IMG/VR virus record: IMGVR_UViG_3300032304_001937
Location: 1 to 45,689 of that record
Origin: a virus
DNA length: 45,689 nt
Reading direction: 5' to 3' (one strand)
The first letter of the stretch is position 1. Each line of letters opens with the position of its first letter. This document shows, piece by piece, positions 27,662-35,099 of the stretch. The position numbers were made by a program, and so were the translations under genes. A model generated the notes under the pieces. That model worked only from the letters and a program-made list of their open reading frames with translations, was not told the origin of the DNA and did no database searches.

Positions 27662-29479
27662 ATGAGTTTATGGATAGCTGGAATAACACGAGGTCACAAC
27701 GCCGGTGTTTGTTTGTTAAAAGACGGAGAAATAGTTTTTTCTATTGAAGAGGAAAGATTGACTAGAGAAAAGTACGACGGTGGACCTCTAGCATCTATGT
27801 TAAAAATAAAAGAATATACCGATAGACTGGATTATCTAGTAGTTGCCCACACCCAACCTTTGCATGAAACAGCCGGTAAAATAGATTTCAGCGGCGAAGA
27901 CATGTACACGGGCCTTGCTAGAAAGTTAGGATTGATCGACAGAGATGCTGACTTTAGCAATCACCCGCAAGTAATTGATCTAAGCCATATTCATCACAAG
28001 CTTCATGCTGCCTGTGCGTTCTATCGCAGCGGATTTGATAAAGCAGTAGCAGTTGTAATTGACGGAGCAGGAACATTTATGCCTGTTATGGTCAACGGCG
28101 GCAGAAATGAAATATTATTCGAACTTGAAAGCATTTTTACCTGTGCATATCCAAACAACATCAAAACCACATACAAGCATCACGGGTGCAGAGGACCATT
28201 AAAAGGACTTATAGTTCCAGAAATGAATTCAGAAAAATATGGAGAAGAAGGTACACATATCTGTGTTATTGATGATTGCGCAGGCATTGTTAAGGCTTAT
28301 GAAGCAGTAACACAATACTGCGGTTGGCCTAGTATTGAAGCAGGAAAAACCATGGGACTGTTTCCATACGGTAAACCCAATGATGCTTTGCCAAAAATAT
28401 ACACAGATGCAGGCGGCGGCAAATGGCGTTCTGCTGATCGAAATGTAATTATTCCCACATATCCAAACGGTGCCGAAGTTAACGAATATAGGTTTAGTGA
28501 ATTAGAAACCAGCGACGAAGTTTATACAAATAGAGAAGATGTAACACTATTGCAAAATAGAAGAGATATGGCTTACGCTATCCAAACCGAAAGTCAACAA
28601 GAAGCACTAAATGTAATTCTCAAAGCAGTAGAACTTACGGGTGTTAAAAATGTTGTGTTTTCAGGTGGCTACGGGTTAAATTGTGTGGCTAACTATTTTT
28701 ACCTCACTAAATTAAACGAAGAAGGCATTAATTTCTATGCTGAACCAATCAGCAACGATGCAGGCACTGCGATTGGCGCAGCATTATTAATCCACTACGG
28801 GTTAACTGAAGACGCCACTGTGAGATCTTACGCAGATTCTTTATACTTAGGACCTAAGTATAACTATTCAAAGAGTGATGTAGAGCAGATTGCAGAAAAA
28901 TATCAAGCTACACGAGTGTTCGAAGTATCTAAGTCTGATGTAGTTAACATGTTAACTGAAAAGAATATTGTTACAATATTCCAAGGACGTTCAGAAAACG
29001 GACCAAGAGCACTAGGTAACAGAAGTATATTGTTTGATCCACGATTCACTGATGGGAAAGATTTTGTTAATGAAATCAAACATCGCGAATATTTCCGGCC
29101 GTTTGCTGGAACAGTATTAATCGAACACGCAGCCGAATGGTTTGATCTACGAGGCATGGAACAAAGTCCTCATATGATGTATGCTGTGAACTGTCAGTCC
29201 GGAGTTGAAGAAAAAATTCCTTCAATTATTCATGTTGACGGTACATGCAGAATTCAAACTCTAAAGAAAGAACAAAACGTTCACTACTATGAGTTAATAG
29301 AAGAGTTTTACAAAGAGACTGGCGTTCCAGTATTGTTCAATACCAGTTTTAATCTAGGCGGAGAAGCACTAGTTGAAACCCTAGATGATGCTGTTAGGAC
29401 TCTTGCTTACAGTAAAATGGAATATCTCTATTTGCCTGAGTTCGAATTAATGATAGAGATGAAAAATAACGAAAGTTAA
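27662..29479 (+). CDS. NodU/CmcH-family O-carbamoyltransferase
   Basis: A 605-residue protein, usual length for the family. It catalyses ATP-dependent transfer of a carbamoyl group from carbamoyl phosphate to a hydroxyl, usually on a sugar. The N-terminal ASKHA/Kae1-like domain begins with GITRGHNAGVCLLKDGEIVF and has the metal-site H109-I-H111-H112-K-L-H115 followed by AVVIDGAG. The C-terminal domain has Q441-GRSENGPRALGNRS and YFRPFAGTVL, both diagnostic. AAAGGAAA precedes the ATG. The context with GT9 and heptose genes suggests carbamoylation of a heptose or other glycan sugar. The stop overlaps by four bases the stop of a convergent SGNH gene. Confidence 0.9.
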   Translation: MSLWIAGITRGHNAGVCLLKDGEIVFSIEEERLTREKYDGGPLASMLKIKEYTDRLDYLVVAHTQPLHETAGKIDFSGEDMYTGLARKLGLIDRDADFSNHPQVIDLSHIHHKLHAACAFYRSGFDKAVAVVIDGAGTFMPVMVNGGRNEILFELESIFTCAYPNNIKTTYKHHGCRGPLKGLIVPEMNSEKYGEEGTHICVIDDCAGIVKAYEAVTQYCGWPSIEAGKTMGLFPYGKPNDALPKIYTDAGGGKWRSADRNVIIPTYPNGAEVNEYRFSELETSDEVYTNREDVTLLQNRRDMAYAIQTESQQEALNVILKAVELTGVKNVVFSGGYGLNCVANYFYLTKLNEEGINFYAEPISNDAGTAIGAALLIHYGLTEDATVRSYADSLYLGPKYNYSKSDVEQIAEKYQATRVFEVSKSDVVNMLTEKNIVTIFQGRSENGPRALGNRSILFDPRFTDGKDFVNEIKHREYFRPFAGTVLIEHAAEWFDLRGMEQSPHMMYAVNCQSGVEEKIPSIIHVDGTCRIQTLKKEQNVHYYELIEEFYKETGVPVLFNTSFNLGGEALVETLDDAVRTLAYSKMEYLYLPEFELMIEMKNNES

Positions 29480-30333
29480 AATAATAATTTAAAAGACTTT
29501 GCACCAAATTTCTGTCTAAGACTATTACTGAGCATTTCATTAAAGTACTTAACACAGAGTTCTTTGGCAGCAAAGTCTTTGTCTTTGTGATTTTTTTCAG
29601 TGATAATTTTTTTGTGAAAAACATCAGATCCTAGACTAATAGGAGTGTCGTTATACAAACTTTCTCCTACTAAGTTTCCTAACACAGCATGATTGCTAAG
29701 GCACATGTGATTATATCTACAATCAACATGGTGCCAGTATTTTGCATCCATTAGTTCATCAGCATATACCTGAGCACCGTCAAATTTTTCAAATTCAGCG
29801 AATTGTATTCTTGACAAACTCTGATTAGAAAAATTTAATTCGGGAAAATCTAATAGATGGTCATCTGCGGTTTCGAATCCTTTGATAATTAAAGGTCTTC
29901 TTAATTTGTTTTTTAGTACATAGTATGATAGGTAACCCAATCTATGATTTTGAAGCTGTGATGCTAATGAAGGTCTCCAGATACGGGTAACAAATGATAA
30001 AATAGTTTTTTGTAATTCTGGGTCATCGGTCATTTGAGTAACATTTTGAATAGACATTACATTGCTCCACTCAGGTCTCTTTTCAAAATACCAAAATCTA
30101 TCAGAGGAAGTTTTTACAATCGATAAAAAATCATCAGGAGTCATTTGCGTTAGTATATTGCTTAATGTTTTCCAAACATAATCTTGACTGGCACCGATTA
30201 AACTATGATTAACAACCTCAACTCTACTACCAATTTTTTTAGATAGGTGTTCGCCTGCAATAACAGGCCAAAGTTTTTTTTCAGTTTTGTGCGGGTAACT
30301 AAAACTGTCACCTAGAATGAATAATTTTGCCAT
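29476..30333 (-). CDS. SGNH-hydrolase-like protein
   Basis: A 285-residue protein with the N-terminal block I MAKLFILGDSFSYP (nucleophile Ser10) and a C-terminal CRYNHMCLSNHAVLG, which resembles the block V histidine region. ATG 30333 is chosen because it places the GDS motif in its normal N-terminal position and follows an AAAGG-type site; an earlier in-frame ATG at 30366 would add an unlikely 11-residue extension. SGNH proteins are esterases or O-acyltransferases and often act on glycans. It is the only minus-strand gene in the cassette and is convergent with the carbamoyltransferase. Confidence 0.7.
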   Translation of the reverse strand: MAKLFILGDSFSYPHKTEKKLWPVIAGEHLSKKIGSRVEVVNHSLIGASQDYVWKTLSNILTQMTPDDFLSIVKTSSDRFWYFEKRPEWSNVMSIQNVTQMTDDPELQKTILSFVTRIWRPSLASQLQNHRLGYLSYYVLKNKLRRPLIIKGFETADDHLLDFPELNFSNQSLSRIQFAEFEKFDGAQVYADELMDAKYWHHVDCRYNHMCLSNHAVLGNLVGESLYNDTPISLGSDVFHKKIITEKNHKDKDFAAKELCVKYFNEMLSNSLRQKFGAKSFKLLF

Positions 30334-30384
30334 GAGTACCTTTACGAGATAAATTATACTATACAATAGTTATCAAAGATTACA

Positions 30385-30948
30385 ATGGATCAAAAAGTTT
30401 TTAACATCGAAGACAAGAAAATCATAGTATATGACAACCTATTCTCTTATCAAGAAAACTTAGAAATATATCAATTTATATGTCAACAACCTTTTGTAAG
30501 ATCTAATCTTGATAACACCTTTGACAACAACAAAGACATCAATATTAAATGGAGTTGTTTATTAAAAGACTCTAATGCAGTATCTAATCTTATCGATTCT
30601 AGATATCGAAGTTTAGATGAATTTAATGATAAGCGAATTGAGATCTTTAGACAGTACATAAATTTTTCTACCACAGAAACAGTGGATACGATACACGTTG
30701 ATTCTTCAACTGGTACTATTGGAGCTTATACTATTTTGCATTACGGAAATTTTGTATGGGATAAAAATTGGCATGGAGAAACTGTGTTTTATAATTACAA
30801 TGTCGAAGAAATATTACATGCCACTATGCCCAAACCAGGTCGTGTGGTGATTTTTGATTCTAATATACCGCATTGTGCTCGACCCCCTTCACGGCTAGCA
30901 GAATATGCTAGATATACTATTGCAACAAAACTTTTGGTCATGGAATAA
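30385..30948 (+). CDS. 2-oxoglutarate/Fe(II)-dependent oxygenase (prolyl-hydroxylase-like)
   Basis: A 187-residue protein with an intact facial triad: H104-x-D106 in DTIHVDSSTG, the distal H163 in FDSNIPHCARP, and R176 in ARYTIATKL as the probable 2-oxoglutarate carboxylate anchor. These enzymes hydroxylate or demethylate substrates using O2 and 2-oxoglutarate. The gene is divergent from the SGNH gene across 51 AT-rich bases and is followed after one base by a second, different oxygenase. The substrate is unknown; sugar or lipid hydroxylation would fit the cassette. Confidence 0.8.
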   Translation: MDQKVFNIEDKKIIVYDNLFSYQENLEIYQFICQQPFVRSNLDNTFDNNKDINIKWSCLLKDSNAVSNLIDSRYRSLDEFNDKRIEIFRQYINFSTTETVDTIHVDSSTGTIGAYTILHYGNFVWDKNWHGETVFYNYNVEEILHATMPKPGRVVIFDSNIPHCARPPSRLAEYARYTIATKLLVME

Positions 30949-30949
30949 T

Positions 30950-31594
30950 ATGAAATTCGAAGTAAGTCCGCTATTCGCCATACCCTTTTACAGAGCAAAT
31001 CTAGGCTATCTTCCTAAAGACATACACGACACTATAGTAAATTTAGAATATGAAAGAACTCCTGGCAATAATAATTTTTACTCTGTGGACAAATATGTTT
31101 TAGAAATAGACGAACTAAAAATTCTAAAAAATAAAATAATGGATCATGTTAACACTTTTGTATATGATTTTCTAGATGTCAAAGACAACATGAAATTTAA
31201 CATAGAAAACAGTTGGGTCAACAGACATAAAAAAGGTGACCACAGTCCCGAACACTATCACGGTAATAGTTTAGTGAGTGGAGTATTCTATCTAGATGCA
31301 GATAAAGACAGCGGCCCTATTACATTTTTTAAAGACAAGACGCATTATAATCTTTGGACTGAGACTGTGCGTGTTGATTTTAATTATCAAACTGAATCAA
31401 GCGGCAAGGGCTCTAATTTTTATAATGCACAATCGGTACAGTTTTATCCTCAGAAAGGAGATATTATTTTGTTCCCGTCCATGCTAAATCATGAAGTGGC
31501 AACTAACGAATCTGATTTAATCAGATACAGTTTGGCGTTTAACGTTTTTCCTAGAGGTACAGCGGGCGGCGTACTTAACACAATAACAGTATGA
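30950..31594 (+). CDS. 2OG-Fe(II) oxygenase of the TIGR02466 / PF13759 type
   Basis: A 214-residue protein containing SWVNRHKKGDHSPEHYHGNS and SGVFYLDADKDSGPITF, then DIILFPSMLNHEVATNE and RYSLAFNVFP. H102 or H104, distal H181 and R192 fit the double-stranded beta-helix metal and 2OG sites. This family is common in T4-like cyanophages, with unknown substrate. The start at 30950 follows the previous stop by one base; an upstream in-frame ATG at 30905 would extend into the previous gene. Its stop overlaps the next ATG (ATGA, 31591-31594), so the two are coupled. Confidence 0.8.
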   Translation: MKFEVSPLFAIPFYRANLGYLPKDIHDTIVNLEYERTPGNNNFYSVDKYVLEIDELKILKNKIMDHVNTFVYDFLDVKDNMKFNIENSWVNRHKKGDHSPEHYHGNSLVSGVFYLDADKDSGPITFFKDKTHYNLWTETVRVDFNYQTESSGKGSNFYNAQSVQFYPQKGDIILFPSMLNHEVATNESDLIRYSLAFNVFPRGTAGGVLNTITV

Positions 31595-32310
31595 ATATAA
31601 TTGATATAGGTTACACTCATTGGTTTGAGAAAACTGATTATTCTAGCGATACAAATCCTGCACTCAACGACAGTTGGACAGCTTTAGTAAATTATGATTT
31701 AGAAAAATTAGATACATGGAAAACAACTACATCAAATTATACAAAATGCCCAGCATTTGTTAATTACGTAGATCAAATATGGGTGTTAAAATCTGCAATA
31801 GATGTTACAATAACTTGGGATGATGCTAAGAAAAAAATAACAAGTAATTTGTTTCCAGGAGCACACGATATGATAATTAAATCACATGCAGGGGATTTTA
31901 ATCCATATACAAGCCAGCCTATTATAGCAATTAATAACGGCATAGTATTCGTAGCAGACACGGACGTATGGGTAGACTTTCTGCCACCGTTCAATCACAT
32001 CGATCCTACATGGAGGCTGATACCGGGTAGCTTTAATATATATAATTGGCAACGACCCGCAGTACCCACATTTGAAATGTTAGCAAATACGGTAAAAATA
32101 CAAAGGGGGCAACCCCTAGCATATTTTAGATTTAGAAGCAACGATCCACAAGACAAATTTAAGTTGATCAAACAAGAACGAACAGCAGAATTAGAAAAAC
32201 TTGTATTGAGCTGTAGTTCGTTAAAGTTTTTTCAACGCAATCTAAGTTGGAAATTTGTTACAGGTCTAATACCTAATAAACTGAGACCAAAGAAATTAGT
32301 AAAGAAATGA
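31591..32310 (+). CDS. Unknown protein translationally coupled to the oxygenase
   Basis: A 239-residue protein with ATGA overlaps at both ends (31591-31594 and 32307-32310), so it is tightly coupled to the oxygenase upstream and the SGNH-like gene downstream. Features include NLFPGAHDMIIKSHAGDFNP and DPTWRLIPGSFNIYNWQRPA, and a basic C-terminus (NKLRPKKLVKK). I do not recognise the family and see no signal peptide. The tight coupling suggests it acts with the oxygenase, possibly as a partner or on the same substrate. Confidence 0.7.
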   Translation: MNIIDIGYTHWFEKTDYSSDTNPALNDSWTALVNYDLEKLDTWKTTTSNYTKCPAFVNYVDQIWVLKSAIDVTITWDDAKKKITSNLFPGAHDMIIKSHAGDFNPYTSQPIIAINNGIVFVADTDVWVDFLPPFNHIDPTWRLIPGSFNIYNWQRPAVPTFEMLANTVKIQRGQPLAYFRFRSNDPQDKFKLIKQERTAELEKLVLSCSSLKFFQRNLSWKFVTGLIPNKLRPKKLVKK

Positions 32311-33002
32311 AAATAGGATTGTTTGGAGATAGCTATGCATGCCTAACCTTAGATAAGGGAGAGGCTTGGTTTGAGTCTAGAGAAATATTAGATTCATATA
32401 CAATTGAATCCTATGCTAAAAAAGGATCAGACATAACATGGTCCTATAACTCGTTTTTAAAAAATCACAGCAAGTATAAAAAAAATATTTTTCTAGTAAC
32501 AGAGTCAACAAGACATTCTTTTGTAGTAGGATCACACACACTGCATGTTTCAAACATTGATACTATCGATCATATTAGTGAACAGATAAAAGATTTAAAA
32601 ATTAAAAGTATTTTACAGTCATTAAAGACACACTATTTGTATTCGTTGCCTTTAGAGGTGTATGACTTTGGCCTTGCTGGCATGGTTGAAAGAATCAAAG
32701 AAATCCGACCTGACACTATTATAGTGTATGGATTTTACAATCACTCAATTGAAAAAATCACGCAGAGTAATTTTTATCTGTCCCAGGTAAGTATGATGGA
32801 ATTAAAGCAGTTCGGAATTAACTTTGAACAAATGAAAAAATTAGGGACAGGCGAAGGAAGGTCAGCGCACATGACAAAAGAAAACAATATAATTTTTGCA
32901 AAATATATAAAAGATAAATTAGATGGAAACGATGTTGGTATTAGTTTAGATAACTTTGTTATACCACACAAAGCCGATGTTAAAATATATTTTCCGGAAT
33001 AA
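32307..33002 (+). CDS. Second SGNH-hydrolase-like protein
   Basis: A 231-residue protein starting MKIGLFGDSYA, with GDS nucleophile Ser9 in block I. A late GRSAHMTKENNIIFAKYI segment places H188 like the block V histidine, followed by the usual C-terminal helix. It is shorter than, and by eye only distantly related to, the SGNH protein on the other strand. A glycan or lipid esterase or acyltransferase role is possible. It overlaps the upstream gene by four bases, and the phosphatase gene follows four bases later. Confidence 0.65.
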   Translation: MKIGLFGDSYACLTLDKGEAWFESREILDSYTIESYAKKGSDITWSYNSFLKNHSKYKKNIFLVTESTRHSFVVGSHTLHVSNIDTIDHISEQIKDLKIKSILQSLKTHYLYSLPLEVYDFGLAGMVERIKEIRPDTIIVYGFYNHSIEKITQSNFYLSQVSMMELKQFGINFEQMKKLGTGEGRSAHMTKENNIIFAKYIKDKLDGNDVGISLDNFVIPHKADVKIYFPE

Positions 33003-33006
33003 TAAC

Positions 33007-33573
33007 ATGAACTTAAAAAGAACAATTGGATTAGATAGAGACGGTACTATTAACAGAGATATAGGAACTTATGTAACTAAACCTTCAGAATTTCAACCTA
33101 TAGCAGGAAGCTTAGAAGCTGTTGCCATGATGCGAGATAAAGGATATAACATTGTTATAATTACAAATCAAGCCGGAATTACCAAAGGAATTATGACTTC
33201 CGAGGATGTCGAACAAGTACACTTACATATGCTAGAATTATTAGGGCAAGCAGGATGTAAATCAATTGATGGGATTTATTACAGTACTACAAATTTAAAA
33301 GAAGATGTGTATGCTAAGCCAAATGTGGGGATGTTTAAAAAAGCAGAAAACGATCTACGGCTTAAATTCAAAGGCGGATACTATGTCGGGGATAAAATTA
33401 GTGATTTAAAAGCCGCATATAAAATGCATTCAACTCCTGTTCTCGTTAAAACAGGATATGGAGAAGAAACAATCGATAAACTCAATACCTTTGCTAACCG
33501 AGATTTAAAGTGTAAAACTCAGGTATTTAATAATTTGTGGGACTTTGCAGACTCGTTGCCTTGGATAAAATAA
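33007..33573 (+). CDS. GmhB-like HAD phosphatase (D-glycero-beta-D-manno-heptose 1,7-bisphosphate 7-phosphatase type)
   Basis: A 188-residue HAD-family protein. Motif I is L9-D10-R-D12-G-T14, followed by INRDIGTYVTKPSEFQPI and the ITNQAGITKGIMTSEDV signature of histidinol-phosphatase/GmhB enzymes. A late YYVGDKISDLKAA gives motif IV. The usual zinc-binding Cys/His loop of GmhB before the KP.PGM element is missing: the sequence reads YYSTTNLKEDVYAKPNVGM. In the heptose pathway this enzyme removes the 7-phosphate from heptose bisphosphate. Histidinol phosphatase is the main alternative, but the neighbours favour heptose. ATG 33007 is used; the longer upstream start would overlap the previous gene. 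Confidence 0.75.
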   Translation: MNLKRTIGLDRDGTINRDIGTYVTKPSEFQPIAGSLEAVAMMRDKGYNIVIITNQAGITKGIMTSEDVEQVHLHMLELLGQAGCKSIDGIYYSTTNLKEDVYAKPNVGMFKKAENDLRLKFKGGYYVGDKISDLKAAYKMHSTPVLVKTGYGEETIDKLNTFANRDLKCKTQVFNNLWDFADSLPWIK

Positions 33574-33582
33574 TTGACATTA

Positions 33583-33610
33583 TTAACATAGTATGTTAGC
33601 ATTATATAAT
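33583..33610 (+). promoter_or_regulatory. Sigma70-like promoter upstream of the cupin-HldE-HldD genes
   Basis: TTAACA (33583-33588), 16-base spacer, TATAAT (33605-33610), ending 16 bases before the ATG at 33627. A TTGACA at 33574 is too far from the -10 (25 bases) to be its partner. Unlike the TAAATA boxes, this looks readable by host RNA polymerase. Confidence 0.55.
33584..33598. promoter_or_regulatory. Operator-like palindrome inside the promoter
   Basis: TAACATA-G-TATGTTA is a perfect 15-bp inverted repeat that overlaps the -35 element and fills much of the promoter spacer. It could bind a dimeric repressor. As RNA from upstream transcription it could also form a weak hairpin. Confidence 0.4.
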
Positions 33611-33626
33611 AGGTTAGGATATGTAA

Positions 33627-33989
33627 ATGAAATTATTTGGTAAGATAGAAAAAGGTTGGGGACATGAAATAATATTTTCTTCAACTGACCAATATTGTGG
33701 AAAGTATCTAGTGTTTGCCAAAGCCGGCGACAAGTTCAGCATGCACTATCATCTTGTCAAAGATGAAAGCTGGAACGTCAATCGGGGTCTTTTTTTGTTA
33801 AGGTATATTGACACAAAGACTGCAACTATACATGAAAAAATCTTAAACACAGGAGATAATTGGCATAATCCCGCGGGATTGCCACATCAACTTGAGGCAT
33901 TAGAAGACAACTCGATTATAGTTGAAGTAAGTACTCCCGATTCAGTAGAAGATAATTTTAGAATATTTCCCGGAAATAGTCAACAATGA
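33627..33989 (+). CDS. Sugar-type cupin
   Basis: A 120-residue single-domain cupin. The metal-binding residues H40-x-H42 (FSMHYHLVKDESW), E47 and H87 (GLPHQLEALED) are present, and the protein ends with the VEVSTPDSVEDNFRI segment found in sugar isomerase/epimerase-like cupins of LPS loci. The opening KGWGHEIIF resembles the same group. It overlaps the nucleotidyltransferase gene by four bases (ATGA). Its position in a heptose operon suggests a step on a sugar phosphate or nucleotide sugar, but the reaction cannot be told. It probably begins the promoter-driven unit. Confidence 0.75.
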   Translation: MKLFGKIEKGWGHEIIFSSTDQYCGKYLVFAKAGDKFSMHYHLVKDESWNVNRGLFLLRYIDTKTATIHEKILNTGDNWHNPAGLPHQLEALEDNSIIVEVSTPDSVEDNFRIFPGNSQQ

Positions 33990-34387
33990 CTACAATATTA
34001 GTCAATGGTACATTTGATATTCTGCACCCTGGACATGTTGCTATGTTAAACACTGCCCGGAGTATGGGAGATTGTCTTGTTGTATGTATCGACACAGATA
34101 AACGAGTTCGAGAATTAAAAGGTGAAAGCCGTCCGATTAATAATCAGATTGATCGTAAGATAATGCTACAAAATCTAAAAGCAGTAGACATTGTAGAATT
34201 TTTTGACAGCGAAAAAGAACTGATAACATTAATCAAACTGTATAAACCAAGCGTAATGGTCAAAGGCAGTGACTATCGTGGACAACGTATAGTAGGCGAA
34301 GCACACGTACCAAAGGTATTTTATTATGATAGAATCGACGATTACTCAACAACTAAAACAATTCAAGATATTACTAATAGGGGATGA
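33986..34387 (+). CDS. ADP-heptose synthase, nucleotidyltransferase domain as a separate protein (HldE C-domain / RfaE2 type)
   Basis: A 133-residue protein with VNGTFDILHPGH (residues 6-17), the HxGH-type nucleotidyltransferase signature, then VMVKGSDYRGQRIVGE and YSTTKTIQDI, matching the C-terminal domain of HldE. It would transfer AMP to D-beta-heptose 1-phosphate to give ADP-D-glycero-beta-D-manno-heptose. In enterobacterial HldE this domain follows the kinase in one chain. Here it is separate and precedes the kinase gene, which overlaps it by 62 bases in another frame. Confidence 0.85.
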   Translation: MTTILVNGTFDILHPGHVAMLNTARSMGDCLVVCIDTDKRVRELKGESRPINNQIDRKIMLQNLKAVDIVEFFDSEKELITLIKLYKPSVMVKGSDYRGQRIVGEAHVPKVFYYDRIDDYSTTKTIQDITNRG

Positions 34388-35099
34388 CTGCAACGATGTT
34401 TACACATATGGTTATGTGAAACGTATCAGTCCCGAAGCACCAGTTCCTATCTTTGAACCGCACTATAGTGTTCACAAAGATGGTATGGCGGGCAACGTGC
34501 GAAAGAATTTAGAAGCACTGGGATGCGATGTTGATTTTCTAAGAGACAAAGACAGGGTCAGTGAGAAAAACAGACTGATTGACGAACGTACCAAGCAACA
34601 ACTACTACGTGTGGATCGAGATGCTAAATCCGATCCTATCACATTTGAAACAGCAATCCCTGATGTGTATGATGCTATCGTAATCAGTGACTACAACAAA
34701 GGCACCGTGACCTACGAACTCATAGAAGAACTGGTTCGAGAAGCAACTGTGCCTATTTTTGTTGATACAAAGAAAACAGACCTAGCAAGACTCTCAGGAT
34801 GCTATGTCAAGATCAACGCACTGGAAAAAAGTCGTGCAACAAGTTTACCTGACCCGAAACATTTGATTGTGACTCACGGTAGTAATGGTGCAGAATGGAA
34901 TAGTTGGGTCTATGCTGCTGAAATTGTAGGCGATGTAACTGATGTATGCGGAGCAGGAGATACATTTTTAGCAGCTCTTGTGTACGAGTTTTTGCACACA
35001 AACAACATAAGCATGGCAATAACGTTCGCAAATAAAGCGGCTGCGGTGACGGTACAGCGTGTAGGAGTCTATGCTCCTAGACTAGCGGAAATAAAATGA
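34326..35099 (+). CDS. D-beta-heptose 7-phosphate kinase domain (HldE N-domain / RfaE1 type)
   Basis: A 257-residue PfkB-family kinase. Diagnostic segments: ILLIGDDCNDVYTYGYVKRI, SPEAPVPIFEPHYSVHKDGM (HldE-specific SPEAPVP), GNVRKNLEALG, AIVISDYNKGTV, and C208-G-A-G-D212-T with D212 as catalytic base. It phosphorylates D-glycero-D-manno-heptose 7-phosphate at C1. It is shorter than the roughly 318-residue HldE kinase domain, with an apparent contraction after the ALG segment, so it may be a minimal form. ATG 34326 lies inside the nucleotidyltransferase gene, 62 bases before its stop. The stop overlaps the next start (ATGA). Confidence 0.85.
   Translation: MIESTITQQLKQFKILLIGDDCNDVYTYGYVKRISPEAPVPIFEPHYSVHKDGMAGNVRKNLEALGCDVDFLRDKDRVSEKNRLIDERTKQQLLRVDRDAKSDPITFETAIPDVYDAIVISDYNKGTVTYELIEELVREATVPIFVDTKKTDLARLSGCYVKINALEKSRATSLPDPKHLIVTHGSNGAEWNSWVYAAEIVGDVTDVCGAGDTFLAALVYEFLHTNNISMAITFANKAAAVTVQRVGVYAPRLAEIK

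Noticed and set aside
30334-30384. Divergent sigma70 promoters between the SGNH gene and the first oxygenase
   Set aside because: TATACT, TATACA and TATAAT-like boxes are present, but none has a -35 at acceptable spacing; the region is simply AT-rich.
33574-33597. TTGACA at 33574 as the -35 for TATGTT at 33592
   Set aside because: The spacer is only 12 bases; the TTAACA/TATAAT pair with 16 bases is better.
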